Positions 55,175 to 63,749 of a stretch of 64,000 bases of DNA are shown in pieces (positions within the stretch are counted from its first letter, which is position 1; every line of letters starts with the position of its first letter). The notes under the pieces are model-generated. The model was not told the origin of the DNA, did not search any database, and saw only the letters and a program-made list of their open reading frames with translations. The position numbers and the translations under genes are program-made. The stretch is from UBA4738 sp002413305 (GTDB taxonomy: Bacteria > Actinomycetota > UBA4738), in contig DAIUAM010000016.1 in the NCBI GenBank assembly GCA_036847185.1, positions 4,514 through 68,513 of the forward strand. Reading direction: 5' to 3'.

Positions 55175-56152
55175 ATGTTCCGGTACGTCGTCCGACGATT
55201 GCTGTACGCGATCCCCGTGCTCGTCATCGCGAGCGTCCTGGTGTTCGTGGTCATCTACAACACGCAGCATCCGCTCCAGGCCCTCTATCAGAATCCGCGA
55301 ATCCGACCGGCCGACGTCAAGCGTCTGGCCCACCAGTTGGGCCTGGACAAGACGGGGTGGCAGCTCTACACCACCTGGTTGCTCCACTTCCTCCGAGGGG
55401 AGTGGGGGAGTTCGCTGATCACCCAGCGGCGGGTGGCCCCGGACATCGTCCAGGCGCTGGCGAACTCGGTGGTGCTGGGGTTGGTGGGGACCGCCATCGC
55501 CCTGATCTTCGGTGTGGCGATCGGCGTGTACTCGGCCCTGCACCAGTACTCCACGTTCGACCACATCTCGACGACCGGCGCATTCGTCGCCCTGTCGATC
55601 CCGAACTTCTGGTTCGCCGTCCTGCTGCAGATCTTCTTCGGGTTATACCTGACCCGGTGGTTCCACCTGTCGCATCCGTTCCTGCCCGTGGCCGGCATCA
55701 ACACCCCCGGGACCTTCGGGTTCCATCTCTGGGACCGGATCACGCATCTCATCTTGCCCTCGCTCGTGCTGGCCGTGCAGATCCTGGCGGTGTACAGCCG
55801 GTACATGCGGGCCAGCATGCTCGACGTGTTGCACAGCGACTACCTGCGGACGGCTCGGGCGAAGGGATTGCGCGAGCGCCGGGTGATCTTCCGGCACGCC
55901 ATGCGGAACGCCCTGGTTCCGGTGACCACCCAGCTGGCCATCGACATCGGGCTCATCGCCAGCGGGCTGATCATCACTGAGCAGGTCTTCCAGTATCCGG
56001 GGATGGGGTTTTACTTCATCCAGGCCATGCAGCGTGGGGACTACCCGGAGATCCTGCCGTGGCTGATGATCGTGGTGGCCGGTGTCATCCTCTTCAACCT
56101 GATCGCGGACATCATGTACGCGGTCCTGGACCCAAGGATCCGATATGCCTGA
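55175..56152 (+). CDS. oppB: Oligopeptide ABC transporter permease OppB
   Basis: A 325-residue permease. The N-terminal MFRYVVRRLLYAIPVLVIASVLVF is typical of OppB/DppB. WGSSLITQRRVAPDI and the EAA loop DYLRTARAKGLRERRVIFRHAMRNALVPV confirm it. ATG at 55175 follows GGAGAGGGAGAGGG. It overlaps oppC by 8 nt. Confidence 0.94.
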   Translation: MFRYVVRRLLYAIPVLVIASVLVFVVIYNTQHPLQALYQNPRIRPADVKRLAHQLGLDKTGWQLYTTWLLHFLRGEWGSSLITQRRVAPDIVQALANSVVLGLVGTAIALIFGVAIGVYSALHQYSTFDHISTTGAFVALSIPNFWFAVLLQIFFGLYLTRWFHLSHPFLPVAGINTPGTFGFHLWDRITHLILPSLVLAVQILAVYSRYMRASMLDVLHSDYLRTARAKGLRERRVIFRHAMRNALVPVTTQLAIDIGLIASGLIITEQVFQYPGMGFYFIQAMQRGDYPEILPWLMIVVAGVILFNLIADIMYAVLDPRIRYA

Positions 56153-57119
56153 TCCGAAGGAAGGCACGACCACAACGTTCGCCGCCGGTGGTTCGGTCGG
56201 CGAGGCCGTGATCGGTGGAGCGATCCAGGTGGGTGCGGCCGACCGGGCGCTCAGCACCCGGGAACTGGCCTGGCGCCGGTTCAAGCGCCACCACCTGGCC
56301 ATGGCCAGCTCGATCCTGCTCGTCCTGGTCGCGCTCGCGGCCGTCCTGGTCCCGCTGTTCTACAAGTTCAACTATCACCAGACGTTCACGGCCGGAGCCC
56401 TCGTCGCGCCGTTCCCACACAGCGGACCGAGCCTGAAGCACCTGTTCGGGGTCGACGAGATCGGCCGGGACTATTTCATCCGGGTGATCTACGGAGGTCG
56501 GATCTCGCTCATGGTCGGGTTCTCCGTGGCGATCTCTGCCGGCGTGATCGGCGCGCTGGTCGGTTCGCTTGCCGGGTACTACGGCGGCTGGATCGATAAC
56601 TCGCTCATGCGGGTGACCGACCTGTTCCTGGCCATGCCGTTCCTGGTCATCTTGATCGTGGCCTCCACGGTGCTGCACGGCAGCGTGTTCGACATCGTGC
56701 TGATCCTCTCGCTGTTCTTCTGGATGCCGGACGCCCGCATCGTCCGAGGGCTGTTCCTCTCGCTGAAGGAGAAGGAGTTCGTCGAAGCCGCGAAGTCCTC
56801 AGGCGCCACGAACAAGCGGATCATCTTCAACCACATCCTCCCCAACACGCTGGGCCCGATCACGGTCAACGTGACCCTCGGCGTGGCGGCGGCGATCCTG
56901 ACGGAGTCGGCGCTCTCCTTCCTGGGGTTCGGCGTCCAGCCGCCGGTTCCGACGTGGGGGAACCTGCTGAACGAAGCCCAGCCCATGACCCAGGTCTCGC
57001 CGTACCTGACCTGGTTCCCGGGCCTGTTCATCCTGCTCACCGTCCTCTGCGTGAACTTCCTGGGGGACGGGCTCCGAGACGCTCTGGACCCGCACCAGAA
57101 GATCGGGGTGGCGGTGTGA
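56145..57119 (+). CDS. oppC: Oligopeptide ABC transporter permease OppC
   Basis: A 324-residue permease with LSTRELAWRRFKRHHLAMAS, LFGVDEIGRDYFIRVIYGGRISL and the EAA loop EFVEAAKSSGATNKRIIFNHILPNTLGP. It is the partner of OppB and a close paralogue of the orphan permease at 35850-36803. ATG at 56145 overlaps the end of oppB. Confidence 0.94.
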   Translation: MPDPKEGTTTTFAAGGSVGEAVIGGAIQVGAADRALSTRELAWRRFKRHHLAMASSILLVLVALAAVLVPLFYKFNYHQTFTAGALVAPFPHSGPSLKHLFGVDEIGRDYFIRVIYGGRISLMVGFSVAISAGVIGALVGSLAGYYGGWIDNSLMRVTDLFLAMPFLVILIVASTVLHGSVFDIVLILSLFFWMPDARIVRGLFLSLKEKEFVEAAKSSGATNKRIIFNHILPNTLGPITVNVTLGVAAAILTESALSFLGFGVQPPVPTWGNLLNEAQPMTQVSPYLTWFPGLFILLTVLCVNFLGDGLRDALDPHQKIGVAV

Positions 57120-57131
57120 GGTTGCTCCGGA

Positions 57132-57165
57132 CGCCCCTCCCTTCGGGCTTCCGTTGGGAGGGGCG
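57132..57165 (+). terminator. Stem-loop between oppC and oppD
   Basis: CGCCCCTCCC and GGGAGGGGCG form a 10-bp stem 12 nt past the oppC stop. A TACAGT box at 57173-57178 follows, suggesting that the two ATPase genes have their own promoter. Confidence 0.6.
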
Positions 57166-57224
57166 GCGGGAGTACAGTACGCGCACGTCCGGGACGAAGG
57201 CCGCATTCGGGGGAGAGATGTCCG

Positions 57225-58238
57225 TTGGCTGAGCCGCTGCTCGAGGTGAAGGACCTGAAGGTCCATTTCCCCACGGACGACGGCCTCGTGAAGGCCGTCG
57301 ACGGCGTTTCGTTCACCCTCTCGCCTGGCGAGACGCTCGGAGTGGTGGGGGAGTCGGGCTCCGGCAAGAGCGTCACCTGGATGACCGTGATGGGCCTGGT
57401 GACGAAGAAGGAGGCCCGCATCTCGGGGCAGGTACTGTTCCGGGGCCAGGACCTCCTCCAGCTCCCCGAGGACGAGATGCGCCACATCCGCGGGGAGAAG
57501 ATCAGCATGATCTTCCAGGACCCACTGACCGCGCTGAACCCCGTCCACCGGGTGGGGAATCAGATCGCCGAGGTCTTTCAGGTCCACCGCGGCACGTCGA
57601 AGAAGGAGGCGATCGAAGAGTCGGTCAACCTCCTTCAACTGGTGGGGATCCCGCAGCCGAAGCAGCGGGCCCGCCAGTACCCGCACGAGTTCTCCGGCGG
57701 GATGCGGCAGCGCGCCATGATCGCCATGGCCCTCGCGTTGAACCCGGACCTGCTGATCGCCGACGAGCCGACCACCGCGCTCGACGTCACGGTCCAGGCC
57801 CAGATCCTGGACCTCATCGACAAGCTGAAGGACGAATTCGACGCCGCCGTGGCCCTCATCACGCACGACCTCGGCGTCGTGGCCGAGCACTGCGACGACA
57901 TCATGGTCATGTACGCAGGCCGGTGCGTCGAATACGGCGAGGCCCGCGACATCTACTACAGCGCCCACATGCCGTACACGTGGGGGCTCCTGAGCTCGAT
58001 CGCCCGGATGGACCAGGACCGGAAGGAACGCCTGAAGCCGATCAGCGGCCAGCCCCCCTCCCTGATCAACGTACCGGAGGGGTGTCCGTTCAACCCGCGG
58101 TGCCCCTACGTCATGGACATCTGTCGCCGGGAGCGTCCCGAGCTCCTGCCGAGCAACGGTCACCACGCCTCGGCGTGCCACCTGCCGCTGTCCGAGAAGG
58201 AACGGATACTCAAGGAGGAGGTGTTGGTCCACTCGTGA
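57225..58238 (+). CDS. oppD: Oligopeptide ABC transporter ATP-binding protein OppD
   Basis: A 337-residue ATPase. Walker A is GESGSGKSV, the signature FSGGMRQRAMIAMAL, Walker B LLIADEPTTALDV, and the switch LITHDLGVV. The C-terminal oligopeptide domain has a CPFNPRCPYVMDIC cysteine motif that in relatives binds an Fe-S cluster. The start is TTG at 57225, 8 nt after GGGGGAGAG; the nearby ATG at 57218 is out of frame. It overlaps oppF by 4 nt. Confidence 0.93.
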   Translation: MAEPLLEVKDLKVHFPTDDGLVKAVDGVSFTLSPGETLGVVGESGSGKSVTWMTVMGLVTKKEARISGQVLFRGQDLLQLPEDEMRHIRGEKISMIFQDPLTALNPVHRVGNQIAEVFQVHRGTSKKEAIEESVNLLQLVGIPQPKQRARQYPHEFSGGMRQRAMIAMALALNPDLLIADEPTTALDVTVQAQILDLIDKLKDEFDAAVALITHDLGVVAEHCDDIMVMYAGRCVEYGEARDIYYSAHMPYTWGLLSSIARMDQDRKERLKPISGQPPSLINVPEGCPFNPRCPYVMDICRRERPELLPSNGHHASACHLPLSEKERILKEEVLVHS

Positions 58239-59368
58239 GCGTTCAGGTGACCGAACGGACCCCGTCCGAGGCGCAGACCGACCGCACGCCGCTTGTTCGG
58301 CTGGAGGGCGTGAAGAAGCACTTCCCGCTGACCCGAGGGATCGTGTTCCAGAAGAAGATCGGCGCCGTCCACGCGGTGGACGGAGTGGACCTGGAGGTCT
58401 ACCAGGGGGAAACCGTCGGCTTGGTGGGAGAGACCGGCTGCGGCAAGTCCACCCTGGCTCGCGTGATCATGCGCCTGCAGGACTCCACCGAGGGCAAGAT
58501 CTTCTTCGAGGGCCGGGACATCACACGGCTGAAGGGGCGGGCGCTGCGCGAGGTCCGTCGCGACATGCAGATGATCTTTCAGGACCCATACGCCTCGCTG
58601 AACCCCCGGAAGACGGTCGGGACGATCATCGGCGAGCCGTTCCGTCTCCACGGGACGGTGCCTCGGAACCGGATCAAGCAAGAGGTCAAGGAGCTGATGG
58701 CGCTGGTCGGGCTCAACCCGGAGCACTACAACCGGTACCCCCACGCGTTCTCCGGCGGGCAGCGGCAGCGGATCGGGTTCGCCCGAGCCCTGGCCCTTCG
58801 ACCCAAGCTGATCGTGGCCGACGAACCGGTCTCCGCCCTCGACGTGTCCATCCAGGCGCAGATCCTCAACCTCCTCGAGGACCTGCAGGACGAATTCAAC
58901 CTGACCTACCTGTTCATCGCGCATGACCTGTCCGTCGTGAAGCACGTGTCGGACCGGGTGGCCGTGATGTACCTGGGGAAGATCGTGGAGCTGGCCCCGG
59001 GGGACGAGCTCTACAAGAACCCCAAGCACCCCTACACCGGGGCGCTGCTGTCCGCCGTGCCGATCGCCGACCCGGACATCGCCGCCCAGAAGAAGCGGAT
59101 CATCCTCGAAGGCGACGTGCCCTCGCCGATCAACCCTCCGTCCGGCTGCCGGTTCCACCCCCGGTGCCCCCGGGCCCAGTTCCCCAAGTGCAAGGAGGAC
59201 GTACCGGAGCTGAGGCCGTTCCACGAGGGGCAGATCGCTGCCTGCCATTTCCCCCTGGAGGACCGGGCCGTGCTGGACCTGGACGACACGCCCGCCCCGG
59301 AGGACGCGGCGCACGAGACTGCTGCGCCGGAGAACGCCGGACCCTCGGACGCCGCAACGGGCGCCTGA
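58235..59368 (+). CDS. oppF: Oligopeptide ABC transporter ATP-binding protein OppF
   Basis: A 377-residue ATPase. Walker A is GETGCGKST, the signature FSGGQRQRIGFARAL, Walker B LIVADEPVSALDV, and the switch FIAHDLSVV. The C-terminal cysteine motif CRFHPRCPRAQFPKC matches that of OppD. The last 35 residues are an acidic Ala/Pro/Glu/Asp tail. GTG at 58235 overlaps the oppD stop. Confidence 0.93.
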   Translation: MSVQVTERTPSEAQTDRTPLVRLEGVKKHFPLTRGIVFQKKIGAVHAVDGVDLEVYQGETVGLVGETGCGKSTLARVIMRLQDSTEGKIFFEGRDITRLKGRALREVRRDMQMIFQDPYASLNPRKTVGTIIGEPFRLHGTVPRNRIKQEVKELMALVGLNPEHYNRYPHAFSGGQRQRIGFARALALRPKLIVADEPVSALDVSIQAQILNLLEDLQDEFNLTYLFIAHDLSVVKHVSDRVAVMYLGKIVELAPGDELYKNPKHPYTGALLSAVPIADPDIAAQKKRIILEGDVPSPINPPSGCRFHPRCPRAQFPKCKEDVPELRPFHEGQIAACHFPLEDRAVLDLDDTPAPEDAAHETAAPENAGPSDAATGA

Positions 59369-59406
59369 GGACTTCTGACCGCGCAGGCGTCGAGAGTTCG
59401 AGCCGG

Positions 59407-59412
59407 TAGAAT
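59407..59412 (+). promoter_or_regulatory. -10 box, leaderless (secG)
   Basis: TAGAAT ends 6 nt before the ATG at 59419 and overlaps the in-frame GTG at 59413, ruling the latter out as start. Confidence 0.55.
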
Positions 59413-59418
59413 GTGCCC

Positions 59419-59643
59419 ATGCTGATCGCGTTCCTGATCGTCGTCCAGCTCCTGGCGGCTTCGTTCCTCATCGTGTTCATCCTGCTGCACTCCGGGAAGG
59501 GCTCCGGGCTGTCGGATATGTTCGGGGGGGGTTCGAGCATGTCGGGTGGGACCACGATGGAGAAGACGCTCGACCGCCTCACGATCATCACGGCGATCCT
59601 GTTCGGCATCACCACGTTCGTCCTGGCGTGGAAGTGGAAGTAG
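59419..59643 (+). CDS. secG: Preprotein translocase subunit SecG
   Basis: A 74-residue membrane protein with two hydrophobic helices (residues 3-24 and 52-72). The Gly/Ser-rich loop HSGKGSGLSDMFGGGSSMSGG between them is the SecG hallmark. It is an auxiliary subunit of the SecYEG channel. Its place just after the glycolytic and transporter genes and before a tRNA-Leu matches the gap-pgk-tpi-secG neighbourhood of actinobacteria, here with the opp operon in between. Confidence 0.93.
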   Translation: MLIAFLIVVQLLAASFLIVFILLHSGKGSGLSDMFGGGSSMSGGTTMEKTLDRLTIITAILFGITTFVLAWKWK

Positions 59644-59671
59644 CCGGCGCTCCCCGGCCGGACCTCACCGC

Positions 59672-59677
59672 TAGAAT
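59672..59677 (+). promoter_or_regulatory. -10 box of tRNA-Leu(GAG)
   Basis: TAGAAT lies 15 nt before the mature tRNA 5' end. Confidence 0.5.
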
Positions 59678-59692
59678 CTCTCTCGCATCGCC

Positions 59693-59779
59693 GTCGGAGT
59701 GGCGGAACTAGGTAGACGCGCTAGGTTGAGGGCCTAGTGGGCTTCATCGCCCGTGGGGGTTCAAATCCCCCCTCCGACA
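59693..59779 (+). tRNA. tRNA-Leu (anticodon GAG)
   Basis: An 87-nt class II tRNA. The acceptor stem GTCGGAG pairs with CTCCGAC, discriminator A. The anticodon arm CTAGG-TTGAGGG-CCTAG has anticodon GAG, with a long variable arm (GTGGGCTTCATCGCCCGT) and T-loop GGGGG-TTCAAAT-CCCCC. CCA is not encoded. An integrase gene faces its 3' end, so the tRNA 3' half is the likely attachment site of the element that follows. Confidence 0.95.
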
Positions 59780-59803
59780 CCGCCTCTGAGCAGCGGAAAC
59801 GCG

Positions 59804-59838
59804 AAGGGCCCGGAACGGTCCGCCACCGTCCGGGCCTT
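59804..59838. terminator. Bidirectional terminator between tRNA-Leu and integrase
   Basis: AAGGGCCCGG-ACGGT and ACCGT-CCGGGCCTT pair with one bulged A around a 5-nt loop. It can serve the tRNA on one strand and the integrase on the other. Confidence 0.7.
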
Positions 59839-59866
59839 CGTCATTCCCCCAGGATTCCCCCGTGCG

Positions 59867-61045
59867 CTACTCGGCGGCTCCTTCGAACAGCGCGCCCAAC
59901 CGCTCAGCCGCCTCGGCCGCGACCTCGTCACCGTCGTGCAGGTAGATGTCCGCCGTGGTGGCGATGGTGGCGTGCCCGAGCTGGCGGCTCACAACGTCCA
60001 GCCGCGTCCCCGATCGGAGCGAAAGCTCGGCGTAGGTGTGCCGGGCTCCGTGCAGCCCTATCGGCCTGACTTCGGCCTTCGCAACCAGCCGCTTCCAACG
60101 CGCCAGCAGGGTGTCCGGGTGGACGACCGCCCCGTCCGGCTCGGTGACCATCCACGGTGCATCGAGTCCCAATCCGCCACTCGTCTTCCACGCCGGCCCG
60201 AAGGCCAGCCGTTCGGTGGACTGGCGAGCCTTCCACGCTCCGAGCGCTGCGGCTGTCGCTGCATCGAACCGGACCCGGCGCGTCCGGCGGGACTTCGTGG
60301 TGCCTCGCACGTACAGCCGCGGTGTCCGGCTGACTGGACGAGGGCGGACGAGGACCTGGCGAGCCACGGTGATGGCCGCGCCGTCGAGGTCGGTCCACCG
60401 CATCCCTAACAGCTCGCCTCGGCGTACTCCGGTCGCTAGCGCCAGTCGCCACACACCCGCCAGCCGGTCCTCGGCCGCGACGTCCAAGAACTGCCGGAGT
60501 TCGGGGATGGTCCAGGACACTCGCTCAACTGAGTCATCCCGGGTCGGAGGGTCCACCTGTTGCGCGGGGTTGGTCAGTAGGTGGCCGCGTCGCACCGCGT
60601 CTGACAGCGCCTTCGACAAGACGCCGTGCGCGTTGCTGACGGACTTCCCGCGGAGCGGGCGGCCGCCACGTCCTCCACGGGTGCGGAGGGCGGCGTACAT
60701 CGCGTCCAGGTCCCTCGGCTGGAGCTTCTGCAGCGGCACGTCGCCGATGTGCGGCAGGATCCACGCGTTCACCGTGACGTGTTCGATGTCGCGTGTGCCG
60801 GGGGACAGGTCGGCGTTCGCTCGTGCCGGCAGCCATTCGCCGAGCAGGTAGTCGCCGACGGTGACCGTGGACGGCTTGACGTAGCGGCCACGCGAAGCGT
60901 CGGTGACGAGCGCCTTGGCCGCGGCCGACGCGTCCCGTTTGGTGGCGTAGCCGCCGTGCGCGTGCTCCTGTCCGTCGTCTGACACCGTGGAGAGGTACCA
61001 CCGCACGCCGGAGCCCGTTTCCCGGCGGCGCACCTTCGACCTCAT
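59867..61045 (-). CDS. int: Tyrosine recombinase / integrase
   Basis: A 392-residue phage-type integrase. The N-terminal arm-binding region (TGSGVRWYLSTVSDDGQEHAHGGYATKRDA) is followed by the SAM-like core-binding domain (TVGDYLLGEWLP...). In the catalytic domain, Arg is in ATGVRRGELLGMRW, the second box is GLHGARHTYAELSL (H-x-x-R), His is in QLGHATIATT, and Tyr in ADIYLHDGD. It probably catalyses insertion at the adjacent tRNA-Leu(GAG). ATG at 61045 overlaps the stop of the upstream reverse-strand gene (ATGA). Confidence 0.93.
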   Translation of the reverse strand: MRSKVRRRETGSGVRWYLSTVSDDGQEHAHGGYATKRDASAAAKALVTDASRGRYVKPSTVTVGDYLLGEWLPARANADLSPGTRDIEHVTVNAWILPHIGDVPLQKLQPRDLDAMYAALRTRGGRGGRPLRGKSVSNAHGVLSKALSDAVRRGHLLTNPAQQVDPPTRDDSVERVSWTIPELRQFLDVAAEDRLAGVWRLALATGVRRGELLGMRWTDLDGAAITVARQVLVRPRPVSRTPRLYVRGTTKSRRTRRVRFDAATAAALGAWKARQSTERLAFGPAWKTSGGLGLDAPWMVTEPDGAVVHPDTLLARWKRLVAKAEVRPIGLHGARHTYAELSLRSGTRLDVVSRQLGHATIATTADIYLHDGDEVAAEAAERLGALFEGAAE

Positions 61046-61425
61046 GGCCGCACGCTCACGTAGCCGACGAGTCGCTTCACCACGGCGAGGTCGGCGTCGG
61101 TCGGCTTGCGTCCGAGCGCGACCATCGTTGCGTCCTTACCGGTGATCTCGACCCTGGCCAACCGCCCCAGGACGCCCCACCCCATGACGCCACGGACCGG
61201 CACATCCCGGAGCAGGGTGGACGACACGCCTCCCGGCTCGTCCGTGGACACCTCCACCCGGCGGGCAATGGCGTGGCCATCCTCAATCTCGACGTCCACG
61301 GTGACCCGCAGAGCATCCTTCCGGCCGGAGACGGTGAGCCGTGACCAGATCACGTATCCCTCCGCAAGCTGGGTGTACTTCCCGCCTTCCCCCAACTCAG
61401 TGTCGATCTTCCATTCCTGCGGCAT
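61042..61425 (-). CDS. Hypothetical protein upstream of integrase
   Basis: A 127-residue protein rich in beta-strand pattern and charged residues, with no domain I recognise. Composition is similar to its neighbours and the ATG at 61425 is preceded by GGAGGAGG. It shares a transcript and a 4-nt overlap with the integrase, so it may help or regulate recombination. Confidence 0.65.
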   Translation of the reverse strand: MPQEWKIDTELGEGGKYTQLAEGYVIWSRLTVSGRKDALRVTVDVEIEDGHAIARRVEVSTDEPGGVSSTLLRDVPVRGVMGWGVLGRLARVEITGKDATMVALGRKPTDADLAVVKRLVGYVSVRP

Positions 61426-61454
61426 GCCTCCTCCTCCTGCTAGGTGGTCCGTAA

Positions 61455-61542
61455 CCTGCAGGAAGTATAGCGCGCGTATGCACTAGTGGAGGACCGGCCC
61501 GATACTTTGCCAAACCTGCAGGGTCGGGCGTAAGCTGCAGGG
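61455..61542. promoter_or_regulatory. Divergent control region with three CCTGCAGG-type operators
   Basis: Palindromic sites CCTGCAGG at 61455-61462 and 61515-61522 and a related GCTGCAGG at 61535-61542. On the + strand TTGCCA (61508-61513), 17 nt, TAAGCT (61531-61536) forms a promoter whose -10 ends 8 nt before the XRE ATG; sites 2 and 3 lie in its spacer and on its -10. On the - strand TATACT (61469-61464) drives the integrase side, with site 1 just at its start point. The arrangement is that of a phage-like switch. Confidence 0.65.
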
Positions 61543-61544
61543 GT

Positions 61545-61754
61545 ATGGACAGAGTAATCGCCCTCAAGAGAATCCACCGGCTAGCCCGGACCGGGCGCCT
61601 GCGGGAGCTCCGCGAGGCAGTGGGACTCACCCAGTCCGACGTCGCGCGGGCGCTGGGTGTCAGGCCTCCTAGTGTCTCCCGTTGGGAATCGGCGCACGCC
61701 CGTCCTCGCCCCGAGCATGCCGTCGCCCTGCTCGAACTGCTGGAGGCCGAGTGA
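61545..61754 (+). CDS. XRE-type HTH regulator of the element
   Basis: A 69-residue DNA-binding protein, almost only a Cro/C1-type helix-turn-helix (LRELREAVGLTQSDVARALGVRPPSVSRWESAHARPRPEHAVALLELL). It likely binds the CCTGCAGG sites in its own promoter. The ATG at 61545 is 8 nt after the -10 box, so the message is probably leaderless. It overlaps the next gene by 4 nt (GTGA). Confidence 0.88.
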   Translation: MDRVIALKRIHRLARTGRLRELREAVGLTQSDVARALGVRPPSVSRWESAHARPRPEHAVALLELLEAE

Positions 61755-61954
61755 ACCTCGCCGAGCGCGTGTTGACGGTCCCTGAAGCGGCGAGGTTGTT
61801 GAGGATCGGGTCGAGGACGTACTACGCCGCCGCGCATCGCGGCGAGCTACCGGCGCTCTTCATCGGACGAAGGCTGGTCGTGCCTGGAGCAGCGCTGGCG
61901 CGATTGCTGGAAGGCCGGGCGACGTTCGACGAGGGCGACGGAGGCGACCGGTGA
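61751..61954 (+). CDS. Excisionase-like MerR/HTH_17 DNA-binding protein
   Basis: A 67-residue winged-helix protein: LTVPEAARLLRIGSRTYYAAAHRGELPALFIGRRLVVPGAALARLLEG. This is the pattern of element-encoded excisionases and helix_turn_helix domain proteins that guide the integrase. GTG at 61751 overlaps the XRE stop, and its end overlaps the next start (GTGA). Confidence 0.85.
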   Translation: MNLAERVLTVPEAARLLRIGSRTYYAAAHRGELPALFIGRRLVVPGAALARLLEGRATFDEGDGGDR

Positions 61955-63492
61955 CGTACGACCGGTCCCGCCCAAGTCCCGCGGCTGCGAAGAGCGGCTC
62001 GATGAGCATGGTCGGCCCGCCTGCTGTCACGTATGACCTGAGCCCGGAGGCCAGCGCCCTCGGCGCGTTGCTCTCGCTCGGCAATGCCGAGACTCAGCGG
62101 GCCATGCTCGACGTCCTCTCCCCCGAGGACTTCACCAACCCCGACCACCGAACGATCCTCCGGGCCATCCGGCGCATGTCCGGGCCTATCGACGCGGCGA
62201 CCGTCCGCGCCGAGCTGGAACGCTCCGGCGAGCTGGCCCGGCTGGTCGGGCGGGACCTGATCCTCGCCGACCTCATGGTGCAATGCCCGGTCCCGGCAAA
62301 CGGACTCGCCTACGCGCGCCAGGTGGCCGCCGACTCTCACGCCCGGCAGGTGGCGGCGAAGGCGGGGGCGGTAGCCGACTTGGCCGGCCGCGGGGCGGCA
62401 TTCGATGAACCGCTCCGGGAACTCGCCGCGATGGCCCGACCGGCTGGCACGGCGGCCCGGACGGTCGAAGTCCTTGAGGTGGCCGAGCTCGAACGGACGG
62501 TGAACGAGGCAGGACCGCCGTCCTGGCTGGTCGATGGTCTGTGGCCGGCGGATGCTTACGGGGTCCTCGGAGCCGAGGACAAGGCCGGGAAGTCGTGGGC
62601 GTTCCTCGACCTGGCCGTTTCGGTCGTCACCGGGACGCCCTGGCTCGGGACGTTCCCCTGCCCCTATCCGGGCGAGGCGACGATCTACCTCGGCGAAGGT
62701 GGCGGCCGGCAAGCGGTTCGGCGGCTCGCGGCCATCATCGCGGACCGGGGCGGCGAACTCGGGGACCTGTCTGGGCTCAGGATCGGGCTCGCGGTCCCGA
62801 GACTGCTCAACCCGGCTGACGTCGAGCAGGCCCGCCGGGAACTGACCGAGCATCCGGCCCGGCTGGTCGGTATCGACCCGCTCTACCTCGCCGCGGCGGG
62901 TGCGAAAGGCTCGGACCTGTACGCGATGGGCGAAGCCCTCGGCGGGCTCCAGCAGGTCGCCCAGGAGGCCAGCGCCGCGCTGGTGCTCACCACGCACTGG
63001 AACAAGAACGGCAGCGGGGACGGACCCGAGCGGTTTACCGGGGTCGGCCCGGGCGCCTGGGGCCGGGTCCTCGGCTCGGCCGCGGTAGAGCGGCGGATTG
63101 TCCGGCCGGACGGGTCGACCGACGTTCAGCTCCGATGGTCGTTCCGCGGGTCGGAGATCGCGGACCGCGTGTTTCGGATGCGCCGGACCGTCTGGGCAAC
63201 GGATCCGGCCGACCTCAGCTCGCCGCTGAGCTATCACGTCGAAGTCACTGAGGAGCGGGACCCCGGCGGGGAACTGTCCCGCTCTCAGGCGCGGGTGCTC
63301 GACGCGCTCAAGGGGGCAGCGCCGGCCATGATCGGCGTCAAGGCCATCGGGGACGCGGTAGCCGAGGACGGCCAGGGGAAACCGCTCAGGGTTCGGACGA
63401 TCCAAGACGCCCTCGCAACGCTCGAACGGCTCGGGATGCTGGGCGGCACCGAACCCGGTTCGGGGCTCCCGAGACTGTGGGGCACGGCATGA
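61951..63492 (+). CDS. RepA-like AAA ATPase with DnaB-type N-terminal domain
   Basis: A 513-residue protein. Residues of about 28-150 resemble the helical DnaB N-terminal domain (LSPEASALGALLSLGNAETQRAMLDVLSPEDF, HRTILRAIRRM). Residues of about 185-410 are a RecA-like ATPase of the RepA/AAA_25 type: Walker A GAEDKAGKSWAFLDL, Walker B LVGIDPLYLAAAG, then VLTTHWNKNG. The C-terminal about 100 residues look like a winged helix (LSRSQARVLDALKG...RTIQDALATLERLGML). It is probably the helicase/initiator for replication of the excised element. Confidence 0.8.
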   Translation: MTYDRSRPSPAAAKSGSMSMVGPPAVTYDLSPEASALGALLSLGNAETQRAMLDVLSPEDFTNPDHRTILRAIRRMSGPIDAATVRAELERSGELARLVGRDLILADLMVQCPVPANGLAYARQVAADSHARQVAAKAGAVADLAGRGAAFDEPLRELAAMARPAGTAARTVEVLEVAELERTVNEAGPPSWLVDGLWPADAYGVLGAEDKAGKSWAFLDLAVSVVTGTPWLGTFPCPYPGEATIYLGEGGGRQAVRRLAAIIADRGGELGDLSGLRIGLAVPRLLNPADVEQARRELTEHPARLVGIDPLYLAAAGAKGSDLYAMGEALGGLQQVAQEASAALVLTTHWNKNGSGDGPERFTGVGPGAWGRVLGSAAVERRIVRPDGSTDVQLRWSFRGSEIADRVFRMRRTVWATDPADLSSPLSYHVEVTEERDPGGELSRSQARVLDALKGAAPAMIGVKAIGDAVAEDGQGKPLRVRTIQDALATLERLGMLGGTEPGSGLPRLWGTA

Positions 63493-63749
63493 CCCCGCAG
63501 AAGTCGGTCCGCGGGGTACGCACCGCGCGGGGGTTCTACCCCCCCGCGTGGTCCGCGTGGTCCCCAACCCCGCGCCGCGCGGTTCCCGCGGCCGAGTCGA
63601 ACGGCGGGTTGTCACGCGCCGCACCACCAGAGCCGTCCGACAACCTCAGCCGCCTGATGAGGATGTGGGAAGAGACCGACGCCCGCGAGTACCAGCGCTA
63701 TCAGCGTGGCGTGCGGCACATGTACGAAGGGCAGGTGTTGACGCTATGA
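63489..63749 (+). CDS. Small hypothetical protein of the integrative element
   Basis: An 86-residue protein with an Arg/Pro/Ala-rich, probably disordered first half and a helical, aromatic second half (LSRLMRMWEETDAREYQRYQRGVRHMYEGQ). ATG at 63489 overlaps the upstream stop (ATGA) and its end overlaps the next frame in the same way. No function recognised. Confidence 0.6.
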   Translation: MTPQKSVRGVRTARGFYPPAWSAWSPTPRRAVPAAESNGGLSRAAPPEPSDNLSRLMRMWEETDAREYQRYQRGVRHMYEGQVLTL

